The position numbers and the translations under genes were made by a program. 39,781 nt of DNA from an uncultured Pseudomonadota bacterium (GTDB taxonomy: Bacteria; Pseudomonadota; Alphaproteobacteria; RF32; CAG-239): positions 1 through 39,781 of the forward strand of contig CASFLC010000121.1 in the NCBI GenBank assembly GCA_949295475.1, in the 5' to 3' direction. Of this stretch, positions 16,103-26,087 are shown one piece after another (position 1 is the stretch's first letter; the number at the start of each line of letters is the position of its first letter). The notes under the pieces are model-generated. The model ran no database searches, was not told the DNA's origin, and saw only the letters and a program-made list of their open reading frames with translations.

Positions 16103-16561
16103 ATGAAAAAAATCTGGTTACTGGCGCTTCTGGGACTTTGTTCCTGCACTTATCTTTCCAAAGGCAGCGGACAGGTCGTTTATCACTGGGAGAAGCCGCA
16201 TACCGGCGTTCAGAAATTTGCCAAAGACCACGGAGACTGTCTGCTGGCCGCTAAGGAATTTAAATTAATGCCGGATTTTCGCAGCTGGTTTTATACCGAA
16301 GAAACAAAACTGGATACCCGGGCCGACTGGCATTCCACCAAAGGCATTTGGGCTACCTATGTGCCATACGCGGGAGCTCAGCCGCTGATTGTCAACTCCC
16401 GTTATGAGGATGACGACATCAGCCCGGCCAACTACAGCAAATGCATGCGCAGCAAAGGATACTGGAATCGGGAACATGATATTCCCGAAATTACCAACAT
16501 TAACCTTTACAGGGCGCGCAAGCCTTATTTGCGGCAGCCGTTCGGGGTTGGTAATTTTTAG
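16103..16561 (+). CDS. Putative outer-membrane lipoprotein, function unknown
   Basis: 152 aa. Short hydrophobic leader MKKIWLLALLGLCSCTYLS; the lipidated cysteine is most likely Cys15 (LCSC, an imperfect lipobox). The mature protein is rich in Trp and Tyr and has two further cysteines (DCLLAAKEF and YSKCMRSKGYW); the latter block resembles the CMxxKGY pattern common in small alphaproteobacterial lipoproteins. A strong GGAGAGAG ribosome site precedes the ATG. Its last 62 bp overlap the 3' end of the oppositely transcribed outer-membrane factor gene. Confidence 0.72.
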   Translation: MKKIWLLALLGLCSCTYLSKGSGQVVYHWEKPHTGVQKFAKDHGDCLLAAKEFKLMPDFRSWFYTEETKLDTRADWHSTKGIWATYVPYAGAQPLIVNSRYEDDDISPANYSKCMRSKGYWNREHDIPEITNINLYRARKPYLRQPFGVGNF

Positions 16562-17960
16562 CATATCCGCCGCCGACCGATTTATAAAAGCCGATAATGT
16601 CCTGATAGGTTGCGGCATTGCTTTCAATGAGCGCTGTTTGTGCCGTAAGCAGGTTTTGCTGAGATGTCAGCACTTCGCTGAATTCAACGAGCCCCTGCTT
16701 GTATTTGTCAAGCGTCAAAGCCGCGGTTTCCTGCTGAGCCGATAATGCTGCCGAAGCGGAATGGTTTGTCCGGTATTCTTTCTCCAGGCTGACAATGGCG
16801 TTGCGTATCTCCGAAGCCGCATTCAGCAGACTTCCCCGGTATACCTCCAGCTGCGCCTGAGCCGCATATTTTTGCATTTCGACGTTGTTGGTCAGTTTGC
16901 CCCAGTTGAGCAGGGGAATATTTACGGCCCCCGCATAGCTGTACATATCCGTCTTGCTGCCAAACAAATCCGAAGCGTTTTGAGCCTGCCAGCCTAAAAA
17001 GCCGCTCAAACTGACACTGGGAAACAAGGCAGCCATGGCCTGCCCTATCTGCGCATTTTGAGATATCAGTTGCTGTTCGGCCGCCTGAACATCGGGCCGC
17101 CGACGCACAATTTCCACCGGGAGATCATACAGCTGTCCTAAATTATAATCAAACCGCCGGCTGACCGGATTATTTTTATTTTGCGCCAACAGAGTATCAA
17201 GGCTTCCCGGCAATCCTCCGGTTAAAACCGCCAGCGCATTGCGGTAAGCTTCTTCCCGCGTTTCAAGAGCAGGAATCTGTGCCGCGGTATTTTCCATGAT
17301 ATATCCGGCCTGATTGTAATCTATGGCGGAAGATAATCCCGCTTCATATTTTTGTTTGACCAGATTGTAAATATTCTGCTGGATTTCCAGGTTGCTTCGG
17401 GATATCCGCAGTTGCTCCTGCGTCTGCCGCAAAGAGATGTAATCATTGGCGATTTCCGCCGTAAGCGACAGTCTGACATTGTCCAAATCGGCGGCGGCGA
17501 CGCGAACCAGAGCCAGAGAACTTTCAGTCAGCCGGCGGCCGGCACCCCAAATATCAATTTCCCAAGAAGCGTCAAGTCCCGTCTGATAATAATCCGTGGT
17601 GAGCGGAATGCCATAACTTACCGAATCCTTGCTTTTGTGATAGCTGCCGTCAATGTTAATTTCGGGAAGCATGGAGACGGCATTAACGCGCAGGCTTTGC
17701 CGGGACTCCCTCAGTTTTGCTACGGCTTCGGCAATGGTCGGACTGTTTTGAAACCCTTTGGCAACCAGCTGATTTAGCACTTCGTCGTTAAAACCGGCGT
17801 ACCAATCAAGATTTACTTTGGTCTCCGTCTTTGCATTTTTATTAAGATGCAATCCGGCACGCAATTCCTCGTCGCTGAAAAATTCCGGACGTTTGTAGTC
17901 AGGTCCGACCGTACAAGCGCTCAGCAGCAAACAAATGCCTATTTTTCCGAATTTACTCAT
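16500..17960 (-). CDS. RND efflux outer-membrane factor (OprM/TolC-like lipoprotein, NodT family)
   Basis: 486 aa from the ATG at 17,960, chosen for its strong ribosome site (GGAGGAGAAAGAG) and because it starts a lipoprotein signal ([16 protein letters not shown], lipobox LSAC, Cys16). Two OEP repeats are visible; [17 protein letters not shown] and [35 protein letters not shown] are diagnostic of the family. It forms the outer-membrane channel of the pump and is the third gene of the MFP-RND-OMF operon, overlapping the RND stop by 8 nt. As the only outer-membrane factor in the window it could also serve the truncated pump at the left edge. Confidence 0.95.
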   Translation of the reverse strand: MSKFGKIGICLLLSACTVGPDYKRPEFFSDEELRAGLHLNKNAKTETKVNLDWYAGFNDEVLNQLVAKGFQNSPTIAEAVAKLRESRQSLRVNAVSMLPEINIDGSYHKSKDSVSYGIPLTTDYYQTGLDASWEIDIWGAGRRLTESSLALVRVAAADLDNVRLSLTAEIANDYISLRQTQEQLRISRSNLEIQQNIYNLVKQKYEAGLSSAIDYNQAGYIMENTAAQIPALETREEAYRNALAVLTGGLPGSLDTLLAQNKNNPVSRRFDYNLGQLYDLPVEIVRRRPDVQAAEQQLISQNAQIGQAMAALFPSVSLSGFLGWQAQNASDLFGSKTDMYSYAGAVNIPLLNWGKLTNNVEMQKYAAQAQLEVYRGSLLNAASEIRNAIVSLEKEYRTNHSASAALSAQQETAALTLDKYKQGLVEFSEVLTSQQNLLTAQTALIESNAATYQDIIGFYKSVGGGYAKNYQPRTAAANKACAPCKG

Positions 17961-20900
17961 CTCTTTCTCCTCCGGCAGCGGTTTTGACAGGAGCTTTCGG
18001 GCCGTGTCCGGCATGTTCCTTGACGGTTTCAAACAAGGCAAACAAAGCCGGAATAAAAATAATGCCGACGGAAGTTGCGGCAATCATGCCGAAGAAAACC
18101 GAGGTGCCGATGGCTATCTGGCTGGAAGCCCCTGCCCCGGTTGCGACAACCATCGGAAAAACACCGAGAATAAAGGTCAGAGCCGTCATTAAAACCGCGC
18201 GGAACCGTTCTCCGGCCCCTTTTTGCGATGCCTCTAAAATACTCTCGCCCTGCTCCCGGTAAGATTTTGTAAATTCCACAATCAGAATGGCGTTTTTTGC
18301 GGCCAACCCAATCAGCATAATCAGTCCGAGCTGGGCGTAAATGCTCAGTGCCTGCCCCATCAAATGCAATCCGATCAGTGCCCCGAGAATCGCAAATACG
18401 GTTGAAAACATGACCGAAAAAGCCAGCATCCAGCTTTCATACAAAGCGACCAGAAACAGATAGCAAAACACCAGGGCCAACGCAATCAGAAATACGGCCA
18501 GTCCGGCTGCCTCGACTTCCTGAAGGCTCAGCCCGGTCCAGGCGATTTCAAAATTTTTCGGCAAAACTTCCGCGGCGGCGGCGATAACTCCGGCAATGGC
18601 GGTGCCGGTACTGACTCCCGGTTTGCTTTGCGCCACAATGGCCGCATTGGTGTACTGATTGTAACGATAAATAATTTTCGGCGAAATCGACGTCTTGACC
18701 TCGGCGAAACTGTCAACACGTATCAGCTGTCCGTTATTTGACGGAACATATAATTTTTTGACGTCTTCTATGGTCCGGCGGTACGGGTAGTCGGCCTGAA
18801 CAATAACTTTGTTGACCTGTCCGCTGAGCGTGATGTTGTTGATGTAACGGGAGCCGAGATTGTTGGCCAGGGTCTCAAACAATGCCGAAACCGGAATATC
18901 ATAGGCCTCCAATTTCGTCCGGTCTATATCCAGATAGACATGCGGCGTATCTGCGGTAAACGTACTGAACGCATAAGACAAATCCGGGGAGCCGTTTAAT
19001 TTTTCCAAAAATTTTCCCAAAGTCTGATAAAGCTGCGAAGGCGTTGTATTGCCGTCGGCGGCCAGCAGTTCCAAAGACAAGCCGTCACTTTGTCCTACCC
19101 CGGGAATGGACGGCGGCGCAAAAAAGTTGACTTCGGCGTCTTTGCGGCCGCCGAATGTTTCCAACAGCCGCGCCGTCAACGCCTCGATTGACAAGCTTTT
19201 TGATTTGCGTTCGGACCAGCTGTCCAGACCAACGACGCCAAGCGCCACGTTTTCGCCGCCGCCGCCCAGCATGGAATATCCGGCAACCGAAATAAAATAT
19301 TTAATTCCTTTCATTTGCAGAACCTGCTCTGAAATCTCGGCCAAAACCCTGTTGGTCTGATTGATGCTGGCCGTATCGTCCAGCTGCACGTTCGCAAAAA
19401 TAATTCCCTGATCCTCTTCGGGCAGGAAGGAAGTCGCCGTCCATTTGAAGACGGCTGCAACAACGGCAATTGTCAACAGCACGATCAGCGCCGTTATTTT
19501 GATATGCGCCGAGAAAAATCCCACCGCATACAAATAGTGCCCCTTGAAAAAATCTATCACGTCATCAAACCATTTGAAAAATCCATGCGGATTGTCAGAT
19601 TTGTCGCCGTTTAAGAAAATGGCACACAGTGACGGACTGAGGGTTAAAGCGTTAAAGGCCGAAAAGACGACTGCCGTTGCGATGGTGACGGCAAACTGCT
19701 GATAAATTTTTCCGGTAATGCCGGCCATCAGTCCGACCGGGATAAAAATTGACAGCAGCACAAAAGTCGTGGCGACGATGGCGCTGCCTATCTGCCGCAT
19801 GGCCTTGACGGCGGCCGCATGCGAATCAAGATTTTCATAAACCATCAGATACTGCACCCGCTCAACAACGATAATGGCATCGTCCACAACCAAACCGATG
19901 GCTAAAATCATGGCAAACAGCGTCAAAATATTAATGTCAAACCCAAGCACATAAATCACCGCAAAAGTGGCTATCAGCGATACCGGAATGGTTATCAGCG
20001 GAATCAGCGTGGTTTTTAGTTTTTGCAAGAAAACGAATGTTACCAGTACCACCAGAGAAAACGTAATAACCAGTGTTTCGATAATGCCGGCAATGGATGC
20101 CCTGACATAATCGGTCGAATCGTAGGCTACGCGAAACTCCATATCTTCCGGAAACGTTTTACTCAGTTTTTCGATTTCTTCACGGACCGAATCCATAATA
20201 TCCAGCGAATTTGAGCCCGGTGTCTGGCTCAGCCCGATAATCACCGCCGGCGCATTATCAAAATGAGCCACCATGTTATAAGTATCGGCGCCCAGTTCTA
20301 TTCTGGCAACATCTTTGAGACGGACGATGCCGCCGTCCCCGGAAGTGGCCACGACGATGTTTTTGAAATCTTCGACGTTATTTAACAATCCTTTGGCGCT
20401 CAGTGAAAGAACCAGCGCCGTATTGTCCGAACTCGGCGCCGAACCGATTTCTCCAATTGAAGCCTGCACGTTTTGCGAAGAAACCGCATTGACGACATCG
20501 ACGCTGCTTAATCCCAATGCGGCCAGTTTCTCCGTATTGAGCCAAATGCGCATGGAATATTGCGGTCCGTAAATCGATACATCGCCGACGCCGGGAACAC
20601 GGGCCAGCGGATTTTGGATGTTGGTATAGGCAAAATTGCTCAAATACAAATCGTTATATGTGTTGTTCGGTGAGCGCAAAACCAACATTCCCAAAATATT
20701 TGACATCTGGGTTCTGACTTCCAGGCCCTCCTGAATCACCAGCTGCGGCAGCTGGGATTCAACCTGTTGGAGGCGGTTTTGCACTTTGACCTGCGCAATG
20801 TCGGGGTCCGTACCGATGTTAAACGTAATGGTTAAGGTATACGTTCCGTCGTCATCCGAAGTCGATGACATATAGAGCATGTCTTCCACACCGTTAATCT

Positions 20901-21105
20901 GGTTTTCAATGGGGATTGCCACCGTGTCTACCAAAACCTGAGCATTGGCGCCGGGATAGGTTGTCTGCACCACAATCTGCGGCGGCGTAATCTGCGGATA
21001 CTGAGATACCGGCAGCACGACTATGGCCAACAGCCCCAAAAGAATCATAACGATGGAAATAACGCCGGCAAATCTCGGCTTGTCAATAAAATATGCCGAA
21101 AACAT
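17953..21105 (-). CDS. RND efflux transporter, inner-membrane subunit (HAE1/AcrB family)
   Basis: 1,050 aa, almost exactly AcrB length (1,049). Proton-driven inner-membrane pump. N-terminus [27 protein letters not shown], then the two periplasmic porter/docking loops. The proton-relay residues are present: the Asp-Asp pair in [18 protein letters not shown] (TM4) and the Lys in [15 protein letters not shown] (TM10). [22 protein letters not shown] sequence closes the last helix. The start codon shares one base with the stop of the upstream adaptor gene (TGATG) and the end overlaps the OMF gene by 8 nt, so all three are tightly coupled. Substrates unknown. Confidence 0.97.
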   Translation of the reverse strand: MFSAYFIDKPRFAGVISIVMILLGLLAIVVLPVSQYPQITPPQIVVQTTYPGANAQVLVDTVAIPIENQINGVEDMLYMSSTSDDDGTYTLTITFNIGTDPDIAQVKVQNRLQQVESQLPQLVIQEGLEVRTQMSNILGMLVLRSPNNTYNDLYLSNFAYTNIQNPLARVPGVGDVSIYGPQYSMRIWLNTEKLAALGLSSVDVVNAVSSQNVQASIGEIGSAPSSDNTALVLSLSAKGLLNNVEDFKNIVVATSGDGGIVRLKDVARIELGADTYNMVAHFDNAPAVIIGLSQTPGSNSLDIMDSVREEIEKLSKTFPEDMEFRVAYDSTDYVRASIAGIIETLVITFSLVVLVTFVFLQKLKTTLIPLITIPVSLIATFAVIYVLGFDINILTLFAMILAIGLVVDDAIIVVERVQYLMVYENLDSHAAAVKAMRQIGSAIVATTFVLLSIFIPVGLMAGITGKIYQQFAVTIATAVVFSAFNALTLSPSLCAIFLNGDKSDNPHGFFKWFDDVIDFFKGHYLYAVGFFSAHIKITALIVLLTIAVVAAVFKWTATSFLPEEDQGIIFANVQLDDTASINQTNRVLAEISEQVLQMKGIKYFISVAGYSMLGGGGENVALGVVGLDSWSERKSKSLSIEALTARLLETFGGRKDAEVNFFAPPSIPGVGQSDGLSLELLAADGNTTPSQLYQTLGKFLEKLNGSPDLSYAFSTFTADTPHVYLDIDRTKLEAYDIPVSALFETLANNLGSRYINNITLSGQVNKVIVQADYPYRRTIEDVKKLYVPSNNGQLIRVDSFAEVKTSISPKIIYRYNQYTNAAIVAQSKPGVSTGTAIAGVIAAAAEVLPKNFEIAWTGLSLQEVEAAGLAVFLIALALVFCYLFLVALYESWMLAFSVMFSTVFAILGALIGLHLMGQALSIYAQLGLIMLIGLAAKNAILIVEFTKSYREQGESILEASQKGAGERFRAVLMTALTFILGVFPMVVATGAGASSQIAIGTSVFFGMIAATSVGIIFIPALFALFETVKEHAGHGPKAPVKTAAGGERDE

Positions 21106-22292
21106 CAGTCTTTGCCCTCCGCCGGTGTATCAGGTTCAAGAACTTTGATGCGAATCCTGCGTCCCGGCGCAATCTGCCCGACTTTGTCCACGACAAGATA
21201 CTCACCGCTGCCGAAATTATTGGTCACGACATAATTCTCATTTTGTTCGGCGGCAATATTCAGCGAAGTTTTTATCAGCCGCCCGTCTTTGATGATGTAT
21301 GCAAAATATCCCTCCGGCGTCATGGACACGTAATTCTGCCGGATAAGATAAGCATTTTTGAACGTTTTTTCCAAAATGACATCGACATATGCGTTGGCAA
21401 CCAGCGCTTTGGCCGGATTGGGAAAATCTGCATAAACGGCAATGGAATTGGTGCTGCGGTCAATTTCGTTGTCCGTAAACCGAAATTGTCCGTCATACGG
21501 ATACCCCAAATCGCCACCGAGACTCAGCCTGATTTTTTCTCCGGCAAAAAGCTCCCGGGGACTGCGGGCCAGCTCTGCCAGATATTCTTTGTCCGTAATG
21601 GAAAAAACGACCCGTATCGGATTATATTGGATAATTTTGAGCAGCGGCTGAGAAGACGGTGACACATAATTGCCCTTTGTAAGGTCAACATTACCGACGA
21701 CTCCGTCCACGGGCGCCGTTAACAACGTATAATTCAAATTAACCCGAGCCAGTTCCTGCTCGGCTTTGGCCTGAGCCAGAGCTCCCTGCGCCGAAAGATA
21801 CTTGGCTTTGGCGTTGTCCAATTCTGTCTTGGAAACCGCCTTGGCACCGGCTTTTTGCATCCTTTTGTAGTATACCTCCGCATTATTCAAATCGGCCTGC
21901 GCCTGGGCGACCGATGCCTTGGCCGCGTCCAGGCGGGCCTTGTATTCACTCTGCTCTATCAGCAGAAGATTGTCTCCGGCTTTGACCTCCTGACCGCCCT
22001 GCACCCAGATTTTATCAAGATATCCGCTGACGTTAGGAACCACGCTGACGGATTTTATCGGCGTGACATATCCGATATAACGGCCGGATACCTCCACGTC
22101 CTGCCGTTGCAGCGGCATGACGTTCAATACCAAATCCCCGGCCGTTTTACCTGCCGCTTCTGGCTTTGCGGACGGTTTGCGGGCAGAATAAAACCACAAG
22201 CCCGCCGCCAGAATTAAAATTATCAACAGCAGCCAGACGTAAAATCTTTTTTCGGTATCCGCAGAAACGCTTGTTCCGGTTTTGTGAGGCAT
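21105..22292 (-). CDS. RND efflux membrane-fusion protein (periplasmic adaptor)
   Basis: 395 aa. Cytoplasmic N-terminus then a transmembrane anchor ([19 protein letters not shown], about 17-35). Lipoyl halves [20 protein letters not shown] and [18 protein letters not shown] flank an Ala/Lys-rich coiled-coil hairpin (about 115-185); the beta-barrel carries [21 protein letters not shown]. First gene of the complete pump operon. In contrast to the left-edge pump, no regulator gene is attached; the 226-bp intergenic region upstream (22,293-22,518) shows only weak minus-strand promoter matches. Confidence 0.94.
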   Translation of the reverse strand: MPHKTGTSVSADTEKRFYVWLLLIILILAAGLWFYSARKPSAKPEAAGKTAGDLVLNVMPLQRQDVEVSGRYIGYVTPIKSVSVVPNVSGYLDKIWVQGGQEVKAGDNLLLIEQSEYKARLDAAKASVAQAQADLNNAEVYYKRMQKAGAKAVSKTELDNAKAKYLSAQGALAQAKAEQELARVNLNYTLLTAPVDGVVGNVDLTKGNYVSPSSQPLLKIIQYNPIRVVFSITDKEYLAELARSPRELFAGEKIRLSLGGDLGYPYDGQFRFTDNEIDRSTNSIAVYADFPNPAKALVANAYVDVILEKTFKNAYLIRQNYVSMTPEGYFAYIIKDGRLIKTSLNIAAEQNENYVVTNNFGSGEYLVVDKVGQIAPGRRIRIKVLEPDTPAEGKD

Positions 22293-22474
22293 CGTTTTTC
22301 CCCGTTGGCAAATGATTAAAGCAAAAATTTAAATAATGGGCCTTTGCTTTTATTCAATAGCGCTAAAACAGCTTTTTGCAAAATTCCGCCAGCCGTCAAA
22401 AAATTGCTTAAAATGTCAGGCAACGGTGATTTTTTGCTTGGCGGAAAACAATTTTGGTTGTAAATTAGGCTCAG

Positions 22475-22502
22475 TTTGCAAAAAATGAATTAAATTTATA
22501 CT
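22475..22502 (+). promoter_or_regulatory. Candidate promoter of the glycosyltransferase-thrS pair
   Basis: -10 TATACT (22,497-22,502) is a good match; the -35 is TTTGCA (22,475-22,480) with 16-nt spacing. Transcription would start within about 10 nt of the ATG at 22,519, so the leader would be very short. Confidence 0.4.
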
Positions 22503-22518
22503 GGGACAAAGAATAAAA

Positions 22519-23673
22519 ATGGAAAAAAACCAAACTCTAAAACCCGTAGTTTTGCAGGTTCTGCCTGAATTGGAGCACGGCGGCGTGGAACTGGGAACCG
22601 TTGAAATTGCCACCGAGTTGCAAAAACGCGGCATTAAAAATTTTGTCGCCTCGGCCGGCGGACGAATGGTTTATGATTTGGACCGCGCCAAAGTTCCGCA
22701 TCTGACGCTGCCGCTCAAAAGCAAAAATATTTTTGTAATGCGCCGTAATGCAAAAAAACTGGAAGCTTTTATCAAAGCCAACGGCATCAATATCGTCCAT
22801 GCCCGTTCGCGGGCGCCGGCATGGAGCGCCTACTGGGCGGCAAAGCGCGCCGGCGTCAAATTTCTGACGACTTTTCACGGCACTTATAATCTCGGTTTCA
22901 AGGGAATCAAAAAATTTTATAACCGGGTCATGACCTATGGACAGCTGGTTATAGCCATTTCCAACCATATCAAAAAACATATTTTGCAGAATTATAAAAT
23001 TGACGAAAGCAAAATCCGTCTGATTCACCGCTGCGTCAATACGGATAATTTCTCGCCCGAGGCCGTAACGCAGGAGCGGATGATTAAAGCCATTAAAGAT
23101 AACAATCTGCCGGTCGACAAACCGATTATTACGCTGGCCGGACGGGTCACCCGCTGGAAAGGGCAGCATCTGCTGATAGAAGCCCTGTCCAAATTGAAAC
23201 ATCAGGATTTTTATTGTCTGATTATCGGCTCCGATCAGGGCCGAGTCAAATATACCGAGCAGTTAAAAGCTCTGGTCCGCAAATACAAGTTGGACGCAAA
23301 AGTTCAGTTTATCGGCCACAGCTTTGACATTCCGGCACTGTTGATGGTGTCGGATATCGTCCTGTCCACCTCCATTGAGCCGGAAGCCTTCGGGCGCGCC
23401 GCCATTGAGGGACAGGCCATGGGCAAAATCGTTCTCGCCTCTAATATCGGCGGTTCTCTCGAAAACGTGATCGACGGCGTGAGCGGTAAGCTCTTTGAAA
23501 GCAACAATGTACAATCTTTGGCCAATGCCATTGACTGGGCTCTGGGGCTTTCGCCGCAGGAAAAAGAAAAAATTTCCAAAGCGGCAATCAAAAATGTCAG
23601 AGATAATTTTACAAAACAGTTAATGTGTGATAAAACAATCTCTGTTTATAACGAACTTATAAATATGAACTAA
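22519..23673 (+). CDS. Glycosyltransferase family 4 (GT-B fold)
   Basis: 384 aa. Transfers a sugar from a nucleotide donor to a lipid or glycan acceptor, probably in surface polysaccharide or LPS assembly. The N-terminal domain has the glycine-rich acceptor loop LPELEHGGVELGTVEIA and NIVHARSRAPAWSAYWAA. The C-terminal domain has LAGRVTRWKGQHLLIEAL (Arg209 and Lys214, donor phosphate binding) and the retaining-enzyme E-x7-E motif EAFGRAAIE (Glu289, Glu297). No signal peptide; probably peripheral at the inner membrane. thrS follows after 32 nt. Acceptor and donor cannot be told. Confidence 0.92.
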   Translation: MEKNQTLKPVVLQVLPELEHGGVELGTVEIATELQKRGIKNFVASAGGRMVYDLDRAKVPHLTLPLKSKNIFVMRRNAKKLEAFIKANGINIVHARSRAPAWSAYWAAKRAGVKFLTTFHGTYNLGFKGIKKFYNRVMTYGQLVIAISNHIKKHILQNYKIDESKIRLIHRCVNTDNFSPEAVTQERMIKAIKDNNLPVDKPIITLAGRVTRWKGQHLLIEALSKLKHQDFYCLIIGSDQGRVKYTEQLKALVRKYKLDAKVQFIGHSFDIPALLMVSDIVLSTSIEPEAFGRAAIEGQAMGKIVLASNIGGSLENVIDGVSGKLFESNNVQSLANAIDWALGLSPQEKEKISKAAIKNVRDNFTKQLMCDKTISVYNELINMN

Positions 23674-23705
23674 AAATCTAAAGATAAATAAAAGGAAAAT
23701 TTAAA

Positions 23706-25631
23706 ATGGTTGCGATTAAATTACCCGATGGGTCAGTTATGAATATGGAGGGCGGCGTCAGCGGTTTTGACATCGCCGAAAAAATCAGTCCTAATTTGGC
23801 TAAAGCCGCTTTGGCCATTACCGTCAACGGAACAACGCAGGATCTGAGCACTCCCGTCACTACCGACGCAACCGTGACTATCATCACCGGTAAGGACGCC
23901 GAAGGCCTGAAAATTCTGCGCCACTCCTGTTCACACGTTATGGCTCAGGCCGTCAAAGAACTGTGGCCTGACGTTCAGGTCACTATCGGACCGGCGATTG
24001 AAAACGGCTTTTATTACGATTTTGCCCGCAAAGAGCCCTTCACAACCGAAGACTTTGCCAAAATAGAAGCCAAAATGCATGAAATCGTTAAACGTGACGA
24101 AAAGCTGGAACGTATTATCATGCCCCGCAACGAGGCTATCAAATTTTTTAAAGATCTCGGAGAACATTACAAGGCCGAAATTATTGAAGATTTGCCTGAA
24201 GGCGAAACCATTTCTCTTTATCGTCAGGGGAGTTTTACCGACCTTTGCCGCGGTCCTCATGTGCCCTCAACCGGAAAAATCGGCGATGCCTTCAAACTGA
24301 TGAAAGTGGCCGGCGCTTACTGGCGCGGAGACTCGACTAAGGAAATGCTGCAGCGTATTTACGCAACTGCCTGGGCCAACAAAAAAGACCTTGATGATTA
24401 CCTGAAAATGATGGAAGAAGCTGCTAAACGCGATCACCGCAAGCTCGGCCGCGAAATGGATTTGTTCCATTTTGAACCGGATTACGCACCGGGAGCGGTT
24501 TTTTGGCATGACAAAGGTTATAAAGTCTACCGCAAACTGATTGAGTATATGCGCAAGCGTCAGGAAAACAACGGCTATATCGAAATTTCGACCCCGCGCG
24601 TCATGGACCGCTGCCTGTGGGAAACCTCCGGTCACTGGGAAAAGTACGGCGCGCATAACTATTCAGGCCAAACCGAGGACAAAAAATGGTTCTGCATTAA
24701 ACCGATGAACTGTCCGGGCGGCCTGTTGGTTTACAAACAAGGCATTAAATCTTATCGCGATTTGCCGCTGCGTATGGCCGAGTTCGGCAAGGTCAACCGT
24801 TATGAGGCCTCCGGCTCTCTGATGGGCTTGATGCGGGTTCGCGAGTTTACGCAGGACGATGCTCACATTTTCTGTACCCCGGAACAAATGGAAGAAGAAT
24901 GCATTACGACGATGAAGCTGATTTTTGACATCTATAAGGATTTCGGCTTCAAAGACGTTAAAATCTATCTGTCGACCCGGCCGGAAAAACGCATCGGCTC
25001 CGACGAAATCTGGGACATCAGCGAAAAGTCTTTGGCAAACGCCTTGGAAAAACACGGTTATGCCTATGAAATCAACGAAGGCGAAGGCGCTTTTTATGGT
25101 CCGAAACTGGAGTTTATTCTGCGCGACGCCATCGGTCGTGAATGGCAATGCGGTACAATTCAGGTGGATATGAACCTGCCGCAGCGTTTTGATATTTCTT
25201 ATATCGGCGAAGACGGCGAAAAACATCAGCCGGTTATGCTGCACCGCGCCCTTTTCGGTTCCATTGAGCGTTTTCTCGGAATTTTGATTGAACATCATGC
25301 CGGTAAACTGCCTTTGTGGCTGTCCCCGGAACAAGTTGTCGTCTGCCCGATTGTCAGCGATATTAACGATTATGCCGAAGATGTCGCCGCCAAGCTCCGG
25401 GCTGCCGGCCTTTATGCCAAAACCGATTTGCGCAACGAAAAAATTACTTATAAAATTCGCGAGCATTCGGTCAGCAAAATTCCGGTCATTGCCGTTGTCG
25501 GCGCCAAAGAAAAAGAAAACGGCACGGTTACCGTTCGCCGTATCGGTTCCGATAAACAGGAAACCATGGCGCTTGAGGCTTTCGTTGCCGCATTGACTGA
25601 AGAAGCCAAAATGCCCTCTCAAAATCGCTAA
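23706..25631 (+). CDS. thrS: Threonyl-tRNA synthetase
   Basis: 641 aa, as in E. coli (642). Charges tRNA-Thr. Domain order: TGS (1-60, VAIKLPDGSVMNMEGG), the editing domain with HSCSHVMAQAV (about 73-83) and CRGPHVPSTG, the class II catalytic core with motif 2 FGKVNRYE and motif 3 HRALFGSIERFLGILIEH, and the C-terminal anticodon-binding domain (VVCPIVSDINDYAEDVAAKL onward). Zinc ligands are the Cys in KPMNCPGG, the His in FTQDDAHIF and the His in MLHRALFG. AAGGAA precedes the ATG. The stop is followed at once by the first hairpin of the repeat cluster. Confidence 0.98.
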   Translation: MVAIKLPDGSVMNMEGGVSGFDIAEKISPNLAKAALAITVNGTTQDLSTPVTTDATVTIITGKDAEGLKILRHSCSHVMAQAVKELWPDVQVTIGPAIENGFYYDFARKEPFTTEDFAKIEAKMHEIVKRDEKLERIIMPRNEAIKFFKDLGEHYKAEIIEDLPEGETISLYRQGSFTDLCRGPHVPSTGKIGDAFKLMKVAGAYWRGDSTKEMLQRIYATAWANKKDLDDYLKMMEEAAKRDHRKLGREMDLFHFEPDYAPGAVFWHDKGYKVYRKLIEYMRKRQENNGYIEISTPRVMDRCLWETSGHWEKYGAHNYSGQTEDKKWFCIKPMNCPGGLLVYKQGIKSYRDLPLRMAEFGKVNRYEASGSLMGLMRVREFTQDDAHIFCTPEQMEEECITTMKLIFDIYKDFGFKDVKIYLSTRPEKRIGSDEIWDISEKSLANALEKHGYAYEINEGEGAFYGPKLEFILRDAIGREWQCGTIQVDMNLPQRFDISYIGEDGEKHQPVMLHRALFGSIERFLGILIEHHAGKLPLWLSPEQVVVCPIVSDINDYAEDVAAKLRAAGLYAKTDLRNEKITYKIREHSVSKIPVIAVVGAKEKENGTVTVRRIGSDKQETMALEAFVAALTEEAKMPSQNR

Positions 25632-25790
25632 CCAGGCAGCGCCTGGAGGCATAACCTAAGCGGCTGTGGAGAGAATTCCACTTTTCTGGTGGCAGCGGTG
25701 CGAGCCGCACTGGCATAACTTAAGCGGCTGCCGGCGAGCCGCCGGAGGCAAAATTTAAGCGGCTGTGGAGAGAATTCCACTTTTCTGGTG
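25632..25790 (+). repeat. Composite hairpin repeat cluster, forward orientation (three units)
   Basis: Each unit is a GC-rich hairpin with an invariant AGC loop, followed by a conserved segment beginning GGCATAACTTAAGCGGCTG. Unit 1: stem CCAGGC/GCCTGG at 25,632-25,646. Unit 2: GTGCG/CGCAC at 25,698-25,710, truncated at 25,730. Unit 3: CCGGCG/CGCCGG at 25,731-25,745. The 35 bp at 25,657-25,691 and 25,756-25,790 are identical; they include GTGGA...TCCAC arms around GAGAAT and an EcoRI site. Stem sequences differ between units yet remain perfectly paired. Family not recognised. Confidence 0.85.
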
Positions 25791-25815
25791 CTGTGGTGCC
25801 GGTTGAGGGTTAAAT

Positions 25816-25858
25816 AAAGGTTCAAATCGTTTTCGGTTTGGGCCTTTTATTTTTTTGT
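25816..25858 (+). terminator. Rho-independent terminator downstream of thrS
   Basis: AAAGGTTCAAA (25,816-25,826) pairs with TTTGGGCCTTT (25,837-25,847) through 11 bp including two G-U pairs, loop of 10 nt, followed by TTATTTTTTT. It lies beyond the repeat cluster, so the thrS mRNA would carry the repeat hairpins in its 3' UTR. Confidence 0.75.
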
Positions 25859-25885
25859 TGCAAAATCGCCTTGATTTATTATCAT
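25858..25885 (+). promoter_or_regulatory. Promoter of the structured small RNA
   Basis: -35 TTGCAA (25,858-25,863), 16-nt spacer, -10 TATCAT (25,880-25,885), just after the thrS terminator. Start of transcription predicted near 25,892, at the base of the first hairpin of the RNA. Confidence 0.5.
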
Positions 25886-25891
25886 AATTTC

Positions 25892-26060
25892 GTCGTCCGG
25901 TGAGCGGACGGCGGAGTGTAAGAACTCCTAATACCAGTAAGAACAACTCCTTAGATGGGGAGCCGGGGGAATAAGCGTGTCCGCATGTCGAAGAACCCGG
26001 ACTGTTCTGGTATACAGTTCTTAACTCCCCGCCTTGACTTTGCTTAAGGCGGTTTTGTTT
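25892..26060 (+). ncRNA. Candidate structured small RNA (about 169 nt) with intrinsic terminator
   Basis: No ORF fits, but folding elements are abundant. A 5' hairpin GTCGTCCG/CGGACGGC (25,892-25,912, loop GTGAG) is followed by a long-range stem TAAGAACT (25,919-25,926) with AGTTCTTA (26,016-26,023), continued by ATACCAG (25,931-25,937) with CTGGTAT (26,007-26,013). Inside, CCGGG (25,963-25,967) can pair with CCCGG (25,996-26,000). The RNA ends in a terminator. A competing hairpin GGAGT/ACTCC (25,913-25,928) shares bases with the long stem, so a conformational switch is possible. It could be an independent sRNA or the attenuated 5' leader of the XRE-like gene at 26,088. No match to tmRNA, SRP RNA, RNase P or a clear 6S consensus was recognised. 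Confidence 0.6.
26029..26060 (+). terminator. Intrinsic terminator of the small RNA
   Basis: CCGCCTT (26,029-26,035) and AAGGCGG (26,046-26,052) form a 7-bp stem, followed by TTTTGTTTT. A second hairpin, TTTGTTTT/AAAACAAA, overlaps the T-tract and sits just before the ribosome site of the next gene. Confidence 0.8.
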
Positions 26061-26087
26061 TACCTAAAACAAATATGGAGTTACAAA

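Noticed and set aside
22293..22518. Promoter for the MFP-RND-OMF operon
   Set aside because: Several TTGACG/TTGCAA-like -35 matches on the minus strand lack a convincing -10 at proper spacing, so none is listed as a feature.
24663..25652. 329-codon open frame on the minus strand
   Set aside because: Antisense shadow of the thrS catalytic and anticodon-binding domains.
25628..25946. Short minus-strand frames encoding repeated RKVEFSPQPL-like peptides
   Set aside because: The peptide repetition only reflects the DNA repeat units; no start signals, and the frames cross the thrS terminator.
25919..26023. tmRNA (two-piece), SRP RNA or RNase P RNA identity for the small RNA
   Set aside because: No T-arm, CCA end, tag-coding frame, GGAAGCA-type SRP loop or RNase P conserved core could be found.
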